A stretch of 36,775 nt of DNA from an uncultured Mucispirillum sp. (lineage in GTDB: Bacteria > Chrysiogenota > Deferribacteres > Deferribacterales > Mucispirillaceae): the NCBI GenBank assembly GCA_944324465.1, contig CALUWI010000020.1:1-36775 (forward strand), in the 5' to 3' direction. This document shows, piece by piece, positions 1 through 8,512 of the stretch (the first letter of the stretch is position 1; every line of letters begins with the position of its first letter). A model generated the notes under the pieces. The model searched no databases and was not told where the DNA came from. It saw only the letters and a list, made by a program, of their open reading frames with translations. The position numbers and the translations under genes were made by a program.

Positions 1-77
1 TTCTGGTATTCATAGAGCAGGATAGGTAAAAATATAATCATAGAAAACTGAATTTACAGACTTTTTTTCACAGGCTC
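1..77. mobile_element. Terminal fragment of an insertion sequence (edge of window)
   Basis: Positions 52-77 are the exact reverse complement of 36699-36724 (26 bp). A second block, 37-49, is the exact reverse complement of 36737-36749. This arrangement is expected for the two ends of one IS family: the inner end here would be the 3' end of a transposase unit lying off the left edge. The G-A-G-C-C-T-G-T-G start is reminiscent of IS256/mutator-type ends, but the family is not established. No transposase reading frame is visible in these 77 bases. Confidence 0.55.
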
Positions 78-90
78 ATCAAATATAATA

Positions 91-578
91 TTACTGCAAA
101 CTATCTAAACACCTATTTACTGCTATTCTAATATCTTCTGCTTCTGTTGATCCCATACCTTCTGCAGAACATTGAAAAATAAGATTATGAGTTTTTGCAT
201 CGAGTAATTGTATTGTTACTTCAAGAGTATATGCAAGTCCACCTGCAATATTGCGTTTTCCACTTTGTCCATAATTAATTATAATTGTATTTTCAGGATT
301 ACGAATTTCATTTACAAGCAAAAAATTTTTTTTCATAAAAAAACCTGTAATAATATCGCTTGGATTTGTCTGCTGTGTATATGTTGAACCATAAACATAG
401 CCGTTATAACCAGTATAAATTGATTCGCTGCTTGAAGTTACTGTATTTGTTGGAGAAACATATATGAATTTATATTTTGTGTAATCTGCATTTTTAATAA
501 CATCAACTGGTTTTAATGCACAGCCTGTGAAAAAAGTAAAAGTATAAATTAGTAAAAAAATATATAAATTTTATGCAT
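91..578 (-). pseudogene. Small lipoprotein gene, frameshifted at an A7 run in the signal peptide
   Basis: The obvious 81-residue frame from 336 is only the C-terminal half of a longer protein. Upstream the same frame stays open through a lipobox-like F-F-T-G-C and into a hydrophobic signal sequence, but it has no start codon there. An ATG at 578-576, with a GAGAGA ribosome site about 9 nt upstream, begins the signal peptide (M-H-K-I-Y-I-F-F) in another frame. Adding one base to the 7-A run (554-560, T7 on the coding strand) joins the two into about 162 residues. The mature part resembles small exported lipoproteins of unknown function seen in gut bacteria (pattern I-Y-V-S-P-T, D-I-I-T-G, then a C-terminal E-D-I-R-I-A-V-N-R). 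The break is either a sequencing error, a real null allele or a slippage switch. Confidence 0.6.
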
Positions 579-705
579 GAATTGTTCTCTCAATATAATA
601 TTACAATTAAAATTTTAATGTATAAATTTTATATCTGGTAAAAAGTATAGTCAAGAAAATAATATAAATAAATGTATTATCTAAATTTAACAAATCAACA
701 TATAA

Positions 706-2361
706 CTATATCAGCTTTTCTGGCACTATTTTTAATACAAAAGTAACTATCCGCATTAAAAGTGATGTATCTGGAATATGGCTTTTTATGATTTCTTTGC
801 CGTTTTTATATGTTTTCCAGTATGTTTTGCCGTTTTCTGCATAAAGTTTCCAGGAAATATATTCAGACATATCTTTTTCCATAGCTTCTCTTAAGATTTT
901 TGCAAAATCTTCATTGAAAAATGCGGCAATAACTTCTGTATTATATATTGCAGACCTGCCGTCTAAATTAAAGCTGCCTATCCAGCTTATTTTATCATCT
1001 ACAACTATAGTTTTACTGTGCAGTGATGCTCCAGAATTGTGTCTGTTATATACTTTATAGCCTTCGTTGCGAAATTCATAAACATTTATGCCGCTTAATA
1101 CTAAATCATCTCTGTATCTGTCCCAGCCAGAATATACTATTTTTGCATCTGTTGAAGAAAGGGAGTTTGTTAAAATATTTACATTGATACCCTTTTTTAC
1201 ACCATTAATTAAGTCTTCTGTGCCGTTTTTACCTGGTACAAAATAAGCTGCAGAAATATAGACTGATTTTTTTGTTTCCTGCCATAAACCGTCTAGTGCA
1301 CTAATAATTGGGCTTATATAGCCTGTGCCTTCTGCTTTTTCAGGGCTGTCTGCTATTAACTTAGAATTACCCCAGTATATAGGAAACTTTCTTTCATTAA
1401 AGCTCTCTGTAAAAAGTTTTATTGCTGCATCAAACATTTCTTTTTCCTGCTGATAATAGGCAGATTTTGCAGTAATTTCTTTATCTAAAATTTCTAATTC
1501 TTCTGGGTTGTTAAGGTTTGGAAAAACATCTACTGGTATAGATTTATGATAATTCCAGTATTCATTAAAAGAGCCTAATGCATCTTGAGCAAGTTTTCCT
1601 ATAAAAAGTACATCAGTATCAGAGAAATTAAGCTGAGAGCTGTCATCAAAATAGTTACTTGCAATATTTCTGCCGCCTATAATTACAGCAGATGAATCTA
1701 CAATAAAAAGTTTATTATGCATTCTATAATTAAGCCTGCTTATATTAAAAAGGAACTGTGGATATTTTAATATTTTTGAGCGGTATTTATATGGGTTGAA
1801 AACTTTTACCTGTATATTAGGGTGGTAGTTTAAAAGCATAATATCGCTTGTATCTGATGAAAGCCCGTTATCATCTACTAAAATGCGGACTTTTACACCC
1901 CTGTCTGCTGCAAGTTTCATTTCATGCATTAATATTCTTGATGTAATATCGTTTTCATAAATATATGTCTGCAGTTCTATTGAATGGCGTGCCATTCTAA
2001 CTAATGCAATTCTATGTAAAAATGATACTTTACCGCTTTTAATAAGCATAGCACCGCTTTTTGTTGGATTATTTTTAAGTTCATCTGCATAAACCATACT
2101 TACAGGTGTTTTTGATATATCATAAGGTGGAATAATAATTTTTGAAGAAATGCGTGTTTTATAATCCTTTGGCAGATTTTTTGTGGAATATATAACAGTT
2201 GCACTGCTGGCAACAATAATAATACCAAAAAGAATAAAAAAAGCTATAAGCATATATCTTCTCCTAGGGTGCTGTTTTAATCTTTTTCTAATGAATAATA
2301 CTGCTAAAACAACACCTGCGATAATAAGTAAATCTATAATACCTGTAATTATTTCAACCAT
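706..2361 (-). CDS. Phospholipase D family protein, ClsC-like cardiolipin synthase
   Basis: A 551-residue membrane protein of the phospholipase D superfamily. Two hydrophobic segments (about 8-24 and 37-58) anchor it. The two catalytic HKD motifs are complete: H215-x-K217-x4-D222 and H448-x-K450-x4-D455, each followed by the usual G-G/G-S and N residues. Family members transfer phosphatidyl groups between phospholipids (cardiolipin synthesis) or hydrolyse phosphodiesters. The overall pattern (Y-I-Y-E-N-D near 134, V-D-D-N-G near 162, two N-terminal helices) is closest to the YmdC/ClsC type rather than ClsA. The gene stands alone, with over 100 bp of AT-rich spacer on each side. A ribosome site (CAGGTAA) precedes the ATG. 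The family is secure; the exact substrate is not. Confidence 0.88.
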   Translation of the reverse strand: MVEIITGIIDLLIIAGVVLAVLFIRKRLKQHPRRRYMLIAFFILFGIIIVASSATVIYSTKNLPKDYKTRISSKIIIPPYDISKTPVSMVYADELKNNPTKSGAMLIKSGKVSFLHRIALVRMARHSIELQTYIYENDITSRILMHEMKLAADRGVKVRILVDDNGLSSDTSDIMLLNYHPNIQVKVFNPYKYRSKILKYPQFLFNISRLNYRMHNKLFIVDSSAVIIGGRNIASNYFDDSSQLNFSDTDVLFIGKLAQDALGSFNEYWNYHKSIPVDVFPNLNNPEELEILDKEITAKSAYYQQEKEMFDAAIKLFTESFNERKFPIYWGNSKLIADSPEKAEGTGYISPIISALDGLWQETKKSVYISAAYFVPGKNGTEDLINGVKKGINVNILTNSLSSTDAKIVYSGWDRYRDDLVLSGINVYEFRNEGYKVYNRHNSGASLHSKTIVVDDKISWIGSFNLDGRSAIYNTEVIAAFFNEDFAKILREAMEKDMSEYISWKLYAENGKTYWKTYKNGKEIIKSHIPDTSLLMRIVTFVLKIVPEKLI

Positions 2362-2470
2362 ATTTATTACCTGTTAATATAATTTATTATGTTAACATAT
2401 AATATTTATACTCTCAACACAATAATTACAAAAGTATTATAGAATAAACAAAGTAGAAGAAAATATCTAT

Positions 2471-4744
2471 TTAAGAACAGCTTTCACATACTTCTTCGCT
2501 AAAATTATATTTTGGAGTTTTCATATAATAAAGAGTTTTAAGACCAAGCTCCATAGCATATTTTATATCTTCCCAGAGGATTTTAGCAGATTCCGGCTTT
2601 GTATAGTAAAGTGTTACAGACTGGGACTGGTCAATATATTTCTGCCTGATAGCTGCAAGCTCAATAATAGTTTTAGCAGGTATATCCCAGCATCTTTCAT
2701 AAAAAAGCCTGTTTTCTTTAATGTTTGCCACAAGGGTAGGAATATTCTGCAATCCTTCTTCCATATAAAATAAGTCCATAACTGGCTCAATAGATTCTGT
2801 TGCAGATATGCTTTTGCCGCTTGTGGCTGTTGGTGCTATTGCTGCCACATAAGAAAACCTTATACCAAATGTTTTTATATCATCTGCTAATCTGTCCCAT
2901 TTCTTTTTATCTGATGATAAATTAAATTTTTTATAATTAAATGAGGAAAGATGAAAAGGTGTTTTTCCTATACTCCATTTAGAATGTTTAAAGGCAGGAT
3001 ATGCACCCCTTTCTTTTGCTAATGTACAGGCAGCAGAGTATAAGTGATAATATAAATCATCAAATAAAATATTGGTAAATTCTTTTGCTGCATCATCTGT
3101 AAATTTAATTTTTTTAGATGCCAGCAGGTTTGCATAGTTTAATACCCCTATGCCTATAGGTCTGTTTTTTAGATTTGATGCTTTTGCTTCAAGCACTGGA
3201 TAAAACTGGGTATCTATAATATTATCGCATCCCCTTAAAAGAGTATAAGAAAATTCAGTTTTTTCTTTTAATGTCATTTTATCCCACGATACTAAGTTTA
3301 TAGAGCACAGGTTGCATATACCAATTTCTCCGCTTTTTCGTATCTGGTGTATTTCATATTCACCATGGCTGTTTAAATATAATTCTTCACTTTTTAAAGA
3401 TGAGGCACTTGAGGGCACAAGCACTTCTGTACATAAGTTAGATGCACCGATAAAAGTATTTAATACAGACTGTTCATTAATATTATCTACAAAAGTAAAA
3501 TACAGGTTGCCGCTTTCAGTACGCACTTTTAATATAAGATAAAGTAAATCTTTAGCTTTTACTGTTTTTTTGCGGATACCTGGCTTTGTTTCATATTCTA
3601 CATATGCTTTTTCAAATTCTTTACCGTAAGTGCAGTTTAAAAGGGGTGTATCTTTTGGGTCAAATAAAGTAATATCTGCATCCTGCTCAACTCTTTCTTT
3701 AAAAAGATTATGTATGCGGATAGAATACATTAATTTTCTTGCTCGTGTATCTTCTGTACCGCCTGCATCTTTTAACATTACCATATCCTGCACATCATAA
3801 TGCCAGAAAGGAAATGTTACAACACATGAACCTTTTCTTTTACTCTGCTGATTAAAGGCAGAAACGGTCTGCTCTAATCTTTTAATAAATGGTACAGGAC
3901 CGTCTGACATTCCATTAAATGAGGCTATTTTTGAGCCAGATGAACGAATATGAGATACATCATAAGCAATACCGCCAGAAAATTTTGAATAAAGGGCAAT
4001 ATTTCCGTCTGTCTGGTTTAAGCTCCATGTATCATCATCTGGGGTATTTAATACACATGATGCAAGCTGTGGATTTCTGTAACCGCTGTTCATAATACGC
4101 GGTGTTGCAAATGTAATTTTATGAGTGCTCAGCATATCATAAGTTTCTTTGATATACTGCATTCTTTTTTTCTTATCATCGTTGTAAAAAGAAAACATGG
4201 AAGCTATCATATAAGTAATCTGTGGGAGCTCAAGTTTTTTATTTTTAATAGTTTTGCAGTATTTTGTAAAAAATGTATTTAATGCTTTATATGTAAATAA
4301 AAAATCTCTATCCGGCACTATCATTTCATTTAACAAGTCTATTTCTTTATGGGAAAATGAGTTTATAAAATCTTTAGAATAGATGCCTGCTTTTACTCCG
4401 CGGCTAAGCACTATACTTAAATGAGGATACTGACCTGTTTTTTTAAGCCCGTAAGTTTCTTTATATATTTTCATTAAATATAGCTTTTCTGCTATTTCAT
4501 CATATTCTGTATAAAGGGGGCTTATATTATTTACTGCTGTAGTAATCAGGGCATCATATAAATCAGTGATTTTCATTTTATTATTTATTTTAATATTTAA
4601 ATCTTTTAACAGTTTATCAGTAAATGCACTTTTACCGCCTGCTGCCCAGCTTGTAACTTTTCTAAGTTTTTCTTCGTTATATGGTTCTTCTCTGCCATCT
4701 CGTTTTATTATTATATGTTTTTTACCTTCTGTAAGTATTACCAT
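2471..4744 (-). CDS. nrdA: Ribonucleoside-diphosphate reductase, class I alpha subunit
   Basis: Large catalytic subunit that reduces ribonucleoside diphosphates to deoxyribonucleotides. At 757 residues it is nearly the length of E. coli NrdA (761). An ATP-cone-like N-terminus is visible at about 10-100 (I-I-K-R-D-G-R-E-E-P). The active-site set is complete: C230 and C477 as the redox pair, N436/C438/E440 in N-L-C-T-E with C438 as the thiyl radical residue, and Y713-Y714 for radical transfer from the beta subunit. The C-terminal tail ends C753-E-S-C756-S, the pair that re-reduces the active site. The start lies 7 nt after nrdB, so the two are co-transcribed under the upstream cobalamin riboswitch. 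The order nrdB-nrdA is the reverse of E. coli. Confidence 0.96.
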   Translation of the reverse strand: MVILTEGKKHIIIKRDGREEPYNEEKLRKVTSWAAGGKSAFTDKLLKDLNIKINNKMKITDLYDALITTAVNNISPLYTEYDEIAEKLYLMKIYKETYGLKKTGQYPHLSIVLSRGVKAGIYSKDFINSFSHKEIDLLNEMIVPDRDFLFTYKALNTFFTKYCKTIKNKKLELPQITYMIASMFSFYNDDKKKRMQYIKETYDMLSTHKITFATPRIMNSGYRNPQLASCVLNTPDDDTWSLNQTDGNIALYSKFSGGIAYDVSHIRSSGSKIASFNGMSDGPVPFIKRLEQTVSAFNQQSKRKGSCVVTFPFWHYDVQDMVMLKDAGGTEDTRARKLMYSIRIHNLFKERVEQDADITLFDPKDTPLLNCTYGKEFEKAYVEYETKPGIRKKTVKAKDLLYLILKVRTESGNLYFTFVDNINEQSVLNTFIGASNLCTEVLVPSSASSLKSEELYLNSHGEYEIHQIRKSGEIGICNLCSINLVSWDKMTLKEKTEFSYTLLRGCDNIIDTQFYPVLEAKASNLKNRPIGIGVLNYANLLASKKIKFTDDAAKEFTNILFDDLYYHLYSAACTLAKERGAYPAFKHSKWSIGKTPFHLSSFNYKKFNLSSDKKKWDRLADDIKTFGIRFSYVAAIAPTATSGKSISATESIEPVMDLFYMEEGLQNIPTLVANIKENRLFYERCWDIPAKTIIELAAIRQKYIDQSQSVTLYYTKPESAKILWEDIKYAMELGLKTLYYMKTPKYNFSEEVCESCS

Positions 4745-4751
4745 TTTACAC

Positions 4752-5834
4752 CTATAAATCGTTTTTCAATACACCTTTTTGGTATGAAGTGTTTGATGTT
4801 TCCTGTAAAGCTGCATTCTGCTTATTGATATTTCTGTAGTTATTAAACCAGTCAATAATATCTGTTTTTTCTTCTTTCATGTATGGATTATCTATGATGC
4901 CTATATCTTTTAAACGGATATTTGCCCAGTATTTAATGAAATTTTCTGATATCTGGCTGTTTATGCCTGCTACTTCATAATCATCAAAAAGATACTTTGC
5001 CCACTGTATTTCCTGATTTACCACTTCTTCTACAATGCTTAAGGCAGTTTCTCTGAAAAACCCGTTATCAAAAAGATGCTTAAAGCCTTCACTTTCATCA
5101 CGGGCTAATATATTTAAAATATTTTTACCTGTAACCACATGGACAGATAGTTCATCATGAGCTATCAGCTTAATAGTTTTAGTAAAGCCGGTAATAGCAT
5201 CATTATAGCTGTTGTTTATTACAAAAGTTACTAAAAAGGAAAAAGGGAACTTTATGCCTTCTAAATAATATATACCTAAAAGCAGGCTTAAAAGAGCTTT
5301 CTTTTTATCTTCAATGTTAATAGATTTATCATCAGATAAGCATAATTCAGAAACTTTATCAAAAAGCATACATTCTTTTTCCATACGCCTTTTTACAAAG
5401 TTATCATTATACACTAAATCTAAGGTTGCGGCAGCTTCATGGCCAAAAACTTCTGATAAACCGTAAGAATATGATTCTGCATGTATGGCTTCTTCTATAG
5501 CTATCCTTGCATATAAAAGGCTCCATATAGAGCTTGTTACAACTCTGCTCATTACAAAACTTAATCCGCTTGTAACACCGCTGTCCATTAATGTCTGGTA
5601 TGCAATATTTAGTTTAAATGCCCGCTTGGCATTTTCCGGCAGGCTTTGGAAACGAACCTTGTCAGATTTATAGTCTATCTCTTTTGTAAACCATGTATTT
5701 CCTTCGCTGGCTTCTTTTAATTTCCTTGCAACTTCATGTGTTACATTGTCTATGCGGATATAATGGCCAAAATCGCCTAAAAATATTTTTTCTTTCTCTA
5801 CTTTGAAAGAAATGTCTAAAATTTGACTGCTCAT
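4752..5834 (-). CDS. nrdB: Ribonucleoside-diphosphate reductase, class I beta subunit
   Basis: Small subunit that houses the metal centre and the tyrosyl radical; 360 residues, normal for the family. Ligands fall at the same numbers as in E. coli NrdB for the first half: D84, E115, H118, with radical Y122 in E-A-I-H-A-E-S-Y. Later ligands are E192 (Y-L-E-G-I-K-F) and E228. The last histidine is H232 in D-E-L-S-V-H, one residue further from the glutamate than the usual D-E-x-x-H. The presence of Y122 argues for a radical-storing class Ia/b-type enzyme rather than a Tyr-less class Ic. It is the first gene of the operon, with an AAAGGAAG ribosome site about 9 nt before the ATG and a long structured leader. 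Confidence 0.95.
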   Translation of the reverse strand: MSSQILDISFKVEKEKIFLGDFGHYIRIDNVTHEVARKLKEASEGNTWFTKEIDYKSDKVRFQSLPENAKRAFKLNIAYQTLMDSGVTSGLSFVMSRVVTSSIWSLLYARIAIEEAIHAESYSYGLSEVFGHEAAATLDLVYNDNFVKRRMEKECMLFDKVSELCLSDDKSINIEDKKKALLSLLLGIYYLEGIKFPFSFLVTFVINNSYNDAITGFTKTIKLIAHDELSVHVVTGKNILNILARDESEGFKHLFDNGFFRETALSIVEEVVNQEIQWAKYLFDDYEVAGINSQISENFIKYWANIRLKDIGIIDNPYMKEEKTDIIDWFNNYRNINKQNAALQETSNTSYQKGVLKNDL

Positions 5835-5872
5835 AAAAACACTTCCTTTATAACATATTGATACTAAATAAG

Positions 5873-5952
5873 AAAAACTAACCAGATAGACTTATGAATA
5901 TAAAATATACGAGCGAGGTCAATGCACGCAAAAATATCTGCTGTCTGGTTAG
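5873..5952 (-). terminator. Candidate attenuator hairpin between riboswitch and nrdB
   Basis: On the minus strand a perfect 9-bp stem (5944-5952 with 5878-5886, CTAACCAGA/TCTGGTTAG) closes a large loop. It is followed directly by TTTTT (5873-5877). A stem ending in a U tract, about 40 nt before nrdB and downstream of the aptamer, suits a Rho-independent terminator used as the expression platform. The long loop (57 nt) makes this weaker than a classic terminator. The ribosome site of nrdB lies outside the stem, so transcriptional control seems likelier than translational. Confidence 0.5.
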
Positions 5953-6035
5953 TCAAGAGTATGTATGTGGTGTAAAAAAGAATGTTAAATAGAATTATAT
6001 CTCATGGGCTTCCCTCCGAAGAATAATGAATGAGC

Positions 6036-6155
6036 TAAGCATATCCTGACTTGCTTTCAACCTCTACCCGCCTTCCCGAATATCAGTGGCATAATGGGCT
6101 TCGTCTAGCATACAGTTGCGGGGGCAGTGCAGGCATCTCACCTGCTTCCGCTTAT
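6036..6155 (-). promoter_or_regulatory. Cobalamin (B12) riboswitch aptamer upstream of nrdBA
   Basis: Read on the minus strand, the conserved cobalamin-aptamer blocks occur in order: GGAAGCAGGTGAGATGCC, then GCCCCCGCAACTGTATGC, then GCCACTG with GGGAAGGC about ten bases later, and the B12 box AAGTCAGGATATGC. P1 can form from TAAGC (6150-6154) with GCTTA (6036-6040). Immediately downstream is a nested hairpin (outer arms 6001-6005 and 6030-6034, inner arms 6009-6012 and 6018-6021), probably part of the expression platform. In this class ligand binding normally lowers expression, so B12 should repress the reductase. Confidence 0.93.
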
Positions 6156-6344
6156 CTCTATTTATTTTTTACCAGAAAATTTTTTTTCATTCAAGCATAA
6201 AATTTTTTATATTCATTAAAGTATTGATATATTAATATAAAAATTTTTAAGCGACATATAATGCCGCACAGCATTAGTAAAATAAAAATATTGATTTTTC
6301 ATCACAGTATGATAGAGTAAAAAGATTACAAAAAAGGTTAAATT

Positions 6345-8498
6345 ATGCGGATTTTATTTATTGTTTTTTTACTTATTTTACCAATATGTTCTTATGCAGA
6401 AACTAAGACTATTACAAAAACAGCAAAAGTAGTAGTGCCTGAAAACCAGTCAGTTGAACAGGTTAAGCAGTACACAAGCGAGCGTTTATTTAGAGAGGCA
6501 GCAGAAGAAGCAGGTGTTGCAGTATCAAGCAGTACTGTATTAGTTGACGGCAAAGTATCTAAAGATGAAATCAAAATGCAGACAAGTGCTATTGCCCAAA
6601 AAGATGTAAAAATATTAAAGCAGGAAATAGAAAAAGGCCAGACATATATAACTGTGCAGGTAAAAGCGACAGTTGATTCTGGTGAGCTTGATGCATTTTT
6701 AAGGCAGCTTATGCAGAATGAAGCATTAAAGCAGGAATTAGAGCAGGAAAGAAAGGAAAAACTTGCTCTTGAAAAGAAACTGAAAAGTGCATCTAAAGAA
6801 GAATATGATAAAACATTAAGTGCACAGGCAGCAAATATTGCAAAAGCTCAGGCTGCAAGGCAGAAACAGCTTGAAAAAGAAATATCAAATGCTAAGCAGC
6901 AGTTAATGGAAGCTCAGCGCAGGCAGCAGCAAGAAGAATTAAAGGCAGCTAAAGAGTTAGAGCAGATACAAAAAGAATATATGGCACAGGATGCAGCACT
7001 GCAGGCAAGAATTGCAGCAGAAAAAGATGCTCAGGCAAAAGCAGAAATGGAGCATCAGGCACTTTTAGCAGAGCTTGCTAAAAATGCTCTTATAAATGAT
7101 AAAACAATGGATATTGCAGCAAATGATACTGTTGAAATAATAGCAATGGATGCTGCTCAAGTGCGAACAAATTTCAGCAGTCTTGTAAATGAATATAAAG
7201 TGGCTATGGATGCAAACAGTAAACAGTTAGAAATGTATCATAAATCTCAGCTTGCAATACTTGAAAAGCAGAAATTTACAGAGGAAATGCCTAAAAAAGG
7301 GGAGTGGGATAATACTGCCACATATAATGAGAAGAAAAATGCTTATGATAAAAGAAAGGCAGATTTTGAAAATAAGAAAAAACAGGATATAGCAGAATTA
7401 AAAGCAGAATATGCAGAGAAAAAAGCAAAAAATGAAAAAGATACTAAAACATCTTTATTAAAAGCATTAAAGCCACTTTATGAAAGGCTTAAAAAATATA
7501 ATACAGGCATGTATATTTCAAGTAATACATCAAAAGCAGTAATAGATTTTGGTGAGCGTGATTTAGACAATATGGAACTGCCTATTATAGTGCAGTATAA
7601 AACGAAAAAATATAATTTTACATATAAATTTACATCATTACAGGAATTTAGAGCTATGTATGATACCCGTGCCAGCTTTAAAGCTGTGCCGTTATTTGGT
7701 CTTGAGCCAAATGGTGCAAAAGGTGCTAAGCCATATTTAACAGGGTTTAGAGTAGTGCATCTTGGTAATAATAAAGAGCAGTTTTTTTCAGTAAATGCAG
7801 ACTATAAAATTTTCCCAGAGATTTTGCAGTACGAACAAATGGGAGATGAGCTTAACCCTAAACCAAAAATACAGGAAACAGAAAATACACAGTATATTCA
7901 AGAAACAAAAGATAGTGCAGATAGTTATAAAAGCAGTTATAAATACCACACATCTGATACAGTAACATTTACTGACAGCTATAAAAGCACATATTATCTA
8001 TACGGCTTTCAGGCAGCAGGCGGCTTTAATTTAGATATAATGAATATAGAGTTTGCTATGCAGTCTCACTGGCGTTTTAACAGGTGGTTTGGCTTATATC
8101 TTAATGGTGGAGTAATAATTGGTTTTGGCGGCTTAAAATCACTATTGCAGTCAAATAATGATTATGATGATGACTACTATGATGATTATTATGATGATTA
8201 TTATTACTACCGTTCAAGCAGTAAAGCAGAAACAACAATAGATTCAGGTCTTGCAGGCGGTATAGGGCTTGATATATATTTAACAAACAACCTGCTTCTT
8301 TTTGGTGAAGCAAATATTGGTTATTTCTTTCAAGACAATGGTAAAAACAGTTTAGCAGGTATTTTTCGCGGCGGTATTGCCCTGCAGAGTAAAGATATGA
8401 GCCGTGGCAGTTTAAGATTTAATGCATTTATAGAAGGAATATTAAGCGAAACAGTAAGCGGTTCAACACCATATTTTGGAATAGGAATATTATTTTAA
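6345..8498 (+). CDS. Exported protein with coiled coil and C-terminal beta-barrel-like domain
   Basis: Not a recognised family. The 717-residue protein starts with a clear signal peptide (cleavage near S-Y-A18-E). Residues 19-125 form a compact domain ending in I-T-V-Q-V-K-A-T-V that loosely recalls the FlgT N-terminal fold. About 125-240 is a Gln/Glu/Lys/Ala-rich coiled coil, with a second charged helical stretch at about 325-385. The last 170 residues alternate Gly and aromatic residues and end in G-I-G-I-L-F, a terminal Phe as in outer-membrane barrels. A loop at about 605-622 is almost only Asp and Tyr. The likely site is the outer membrane with a periplasmic coiled-coil arm. It is a single gene facing away from the nrd leader and ends 14 bp from the convergent neighbour. 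Confidence 0.75.
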   Translation: MRILFIVFLLILPICSYAETKTITKTAKVVVPENQSVEQVKQYTSERLFREAAEEAGVAVSSSTVLVDGKVSKDEIKMQTSAIAQKDVKILKQEIEKGQTYITVQVKATVDSGELDAFLRQLMQNEALKQELEQERKEKLALEKKLKSASKEEYDKTLSAQAANIAKAQAARQKQLEKEISNAKQQLMEAQRRQQQEELKAAKELEQIQKEYMAQDAALQARIAAEKDAQAKAEMEHQALLAELAKNALINDKTMDIAANDTVEIIAMDAAQVRTNFSSLVNEYKVAMDANSKQLEMYHKSQLAILEKQKFTEEMPKKGEWDNTATYNEKKNAYDKRKADFENKKKQDIAELKAEYAEKKAKNEKDTKTSLLKALKPLYERLKKYNTGMYISSNTSKAVIDFGERDLDNMELPIIVQYKTKKYNFTYKFTSLQEFRAMYDTRASFKAVPLFGLEPNGAKGAKPYLTGFRVVHLGNNKEQFFSVNADYKIFPEILQYEQMGDELNPKPKIQETENTQYIQETKDSADSYKSSYKYHTSDTVTFTDSYKSTYYLYGFQAAGGFNLDIMNIEFAMQSHWRFNRWFGLYLNGGVIIGFGGLKSLLQSNNDYDDDYYDDYYDDYYYYRSSSKAETTIDSGLAGGIGLDIYLTNNLLLFGEANIGYFFQDNGKNSLAGIFRGGIALQSKDMSRGSLRFNAFIEGILSETVSGSTPYFGIGILF

Positions 8499-8512
8499 TA
8501 AGAAATTATTGA

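Noticed and set aside
1-27. Short open frame entering from the left edge as a transposase C-terminus
   Set aside because: Only eight codons are visible (L-V-F-I-E-Q-D-R then stop), too few to call a gene or family.
91-336. 81-residue protein starting at M (336)
   Set aside because: There is no ribosome site at that ATG, and the frame continues upstream through a lipobox and signal sequence, so it is the tail of a longer broken gene.
6291-6313. TTGATT and TATGAT as a promoter for the coiled-coil envelope gene
   Set aside because: The spacer would be only 11 bp, too short for a sigma-70 promoter.
8101-8313. His/Asn-rich minus-strand frame
   Set aside because: It is the antisense image of the Asp/Tyr tract and has no start signals.
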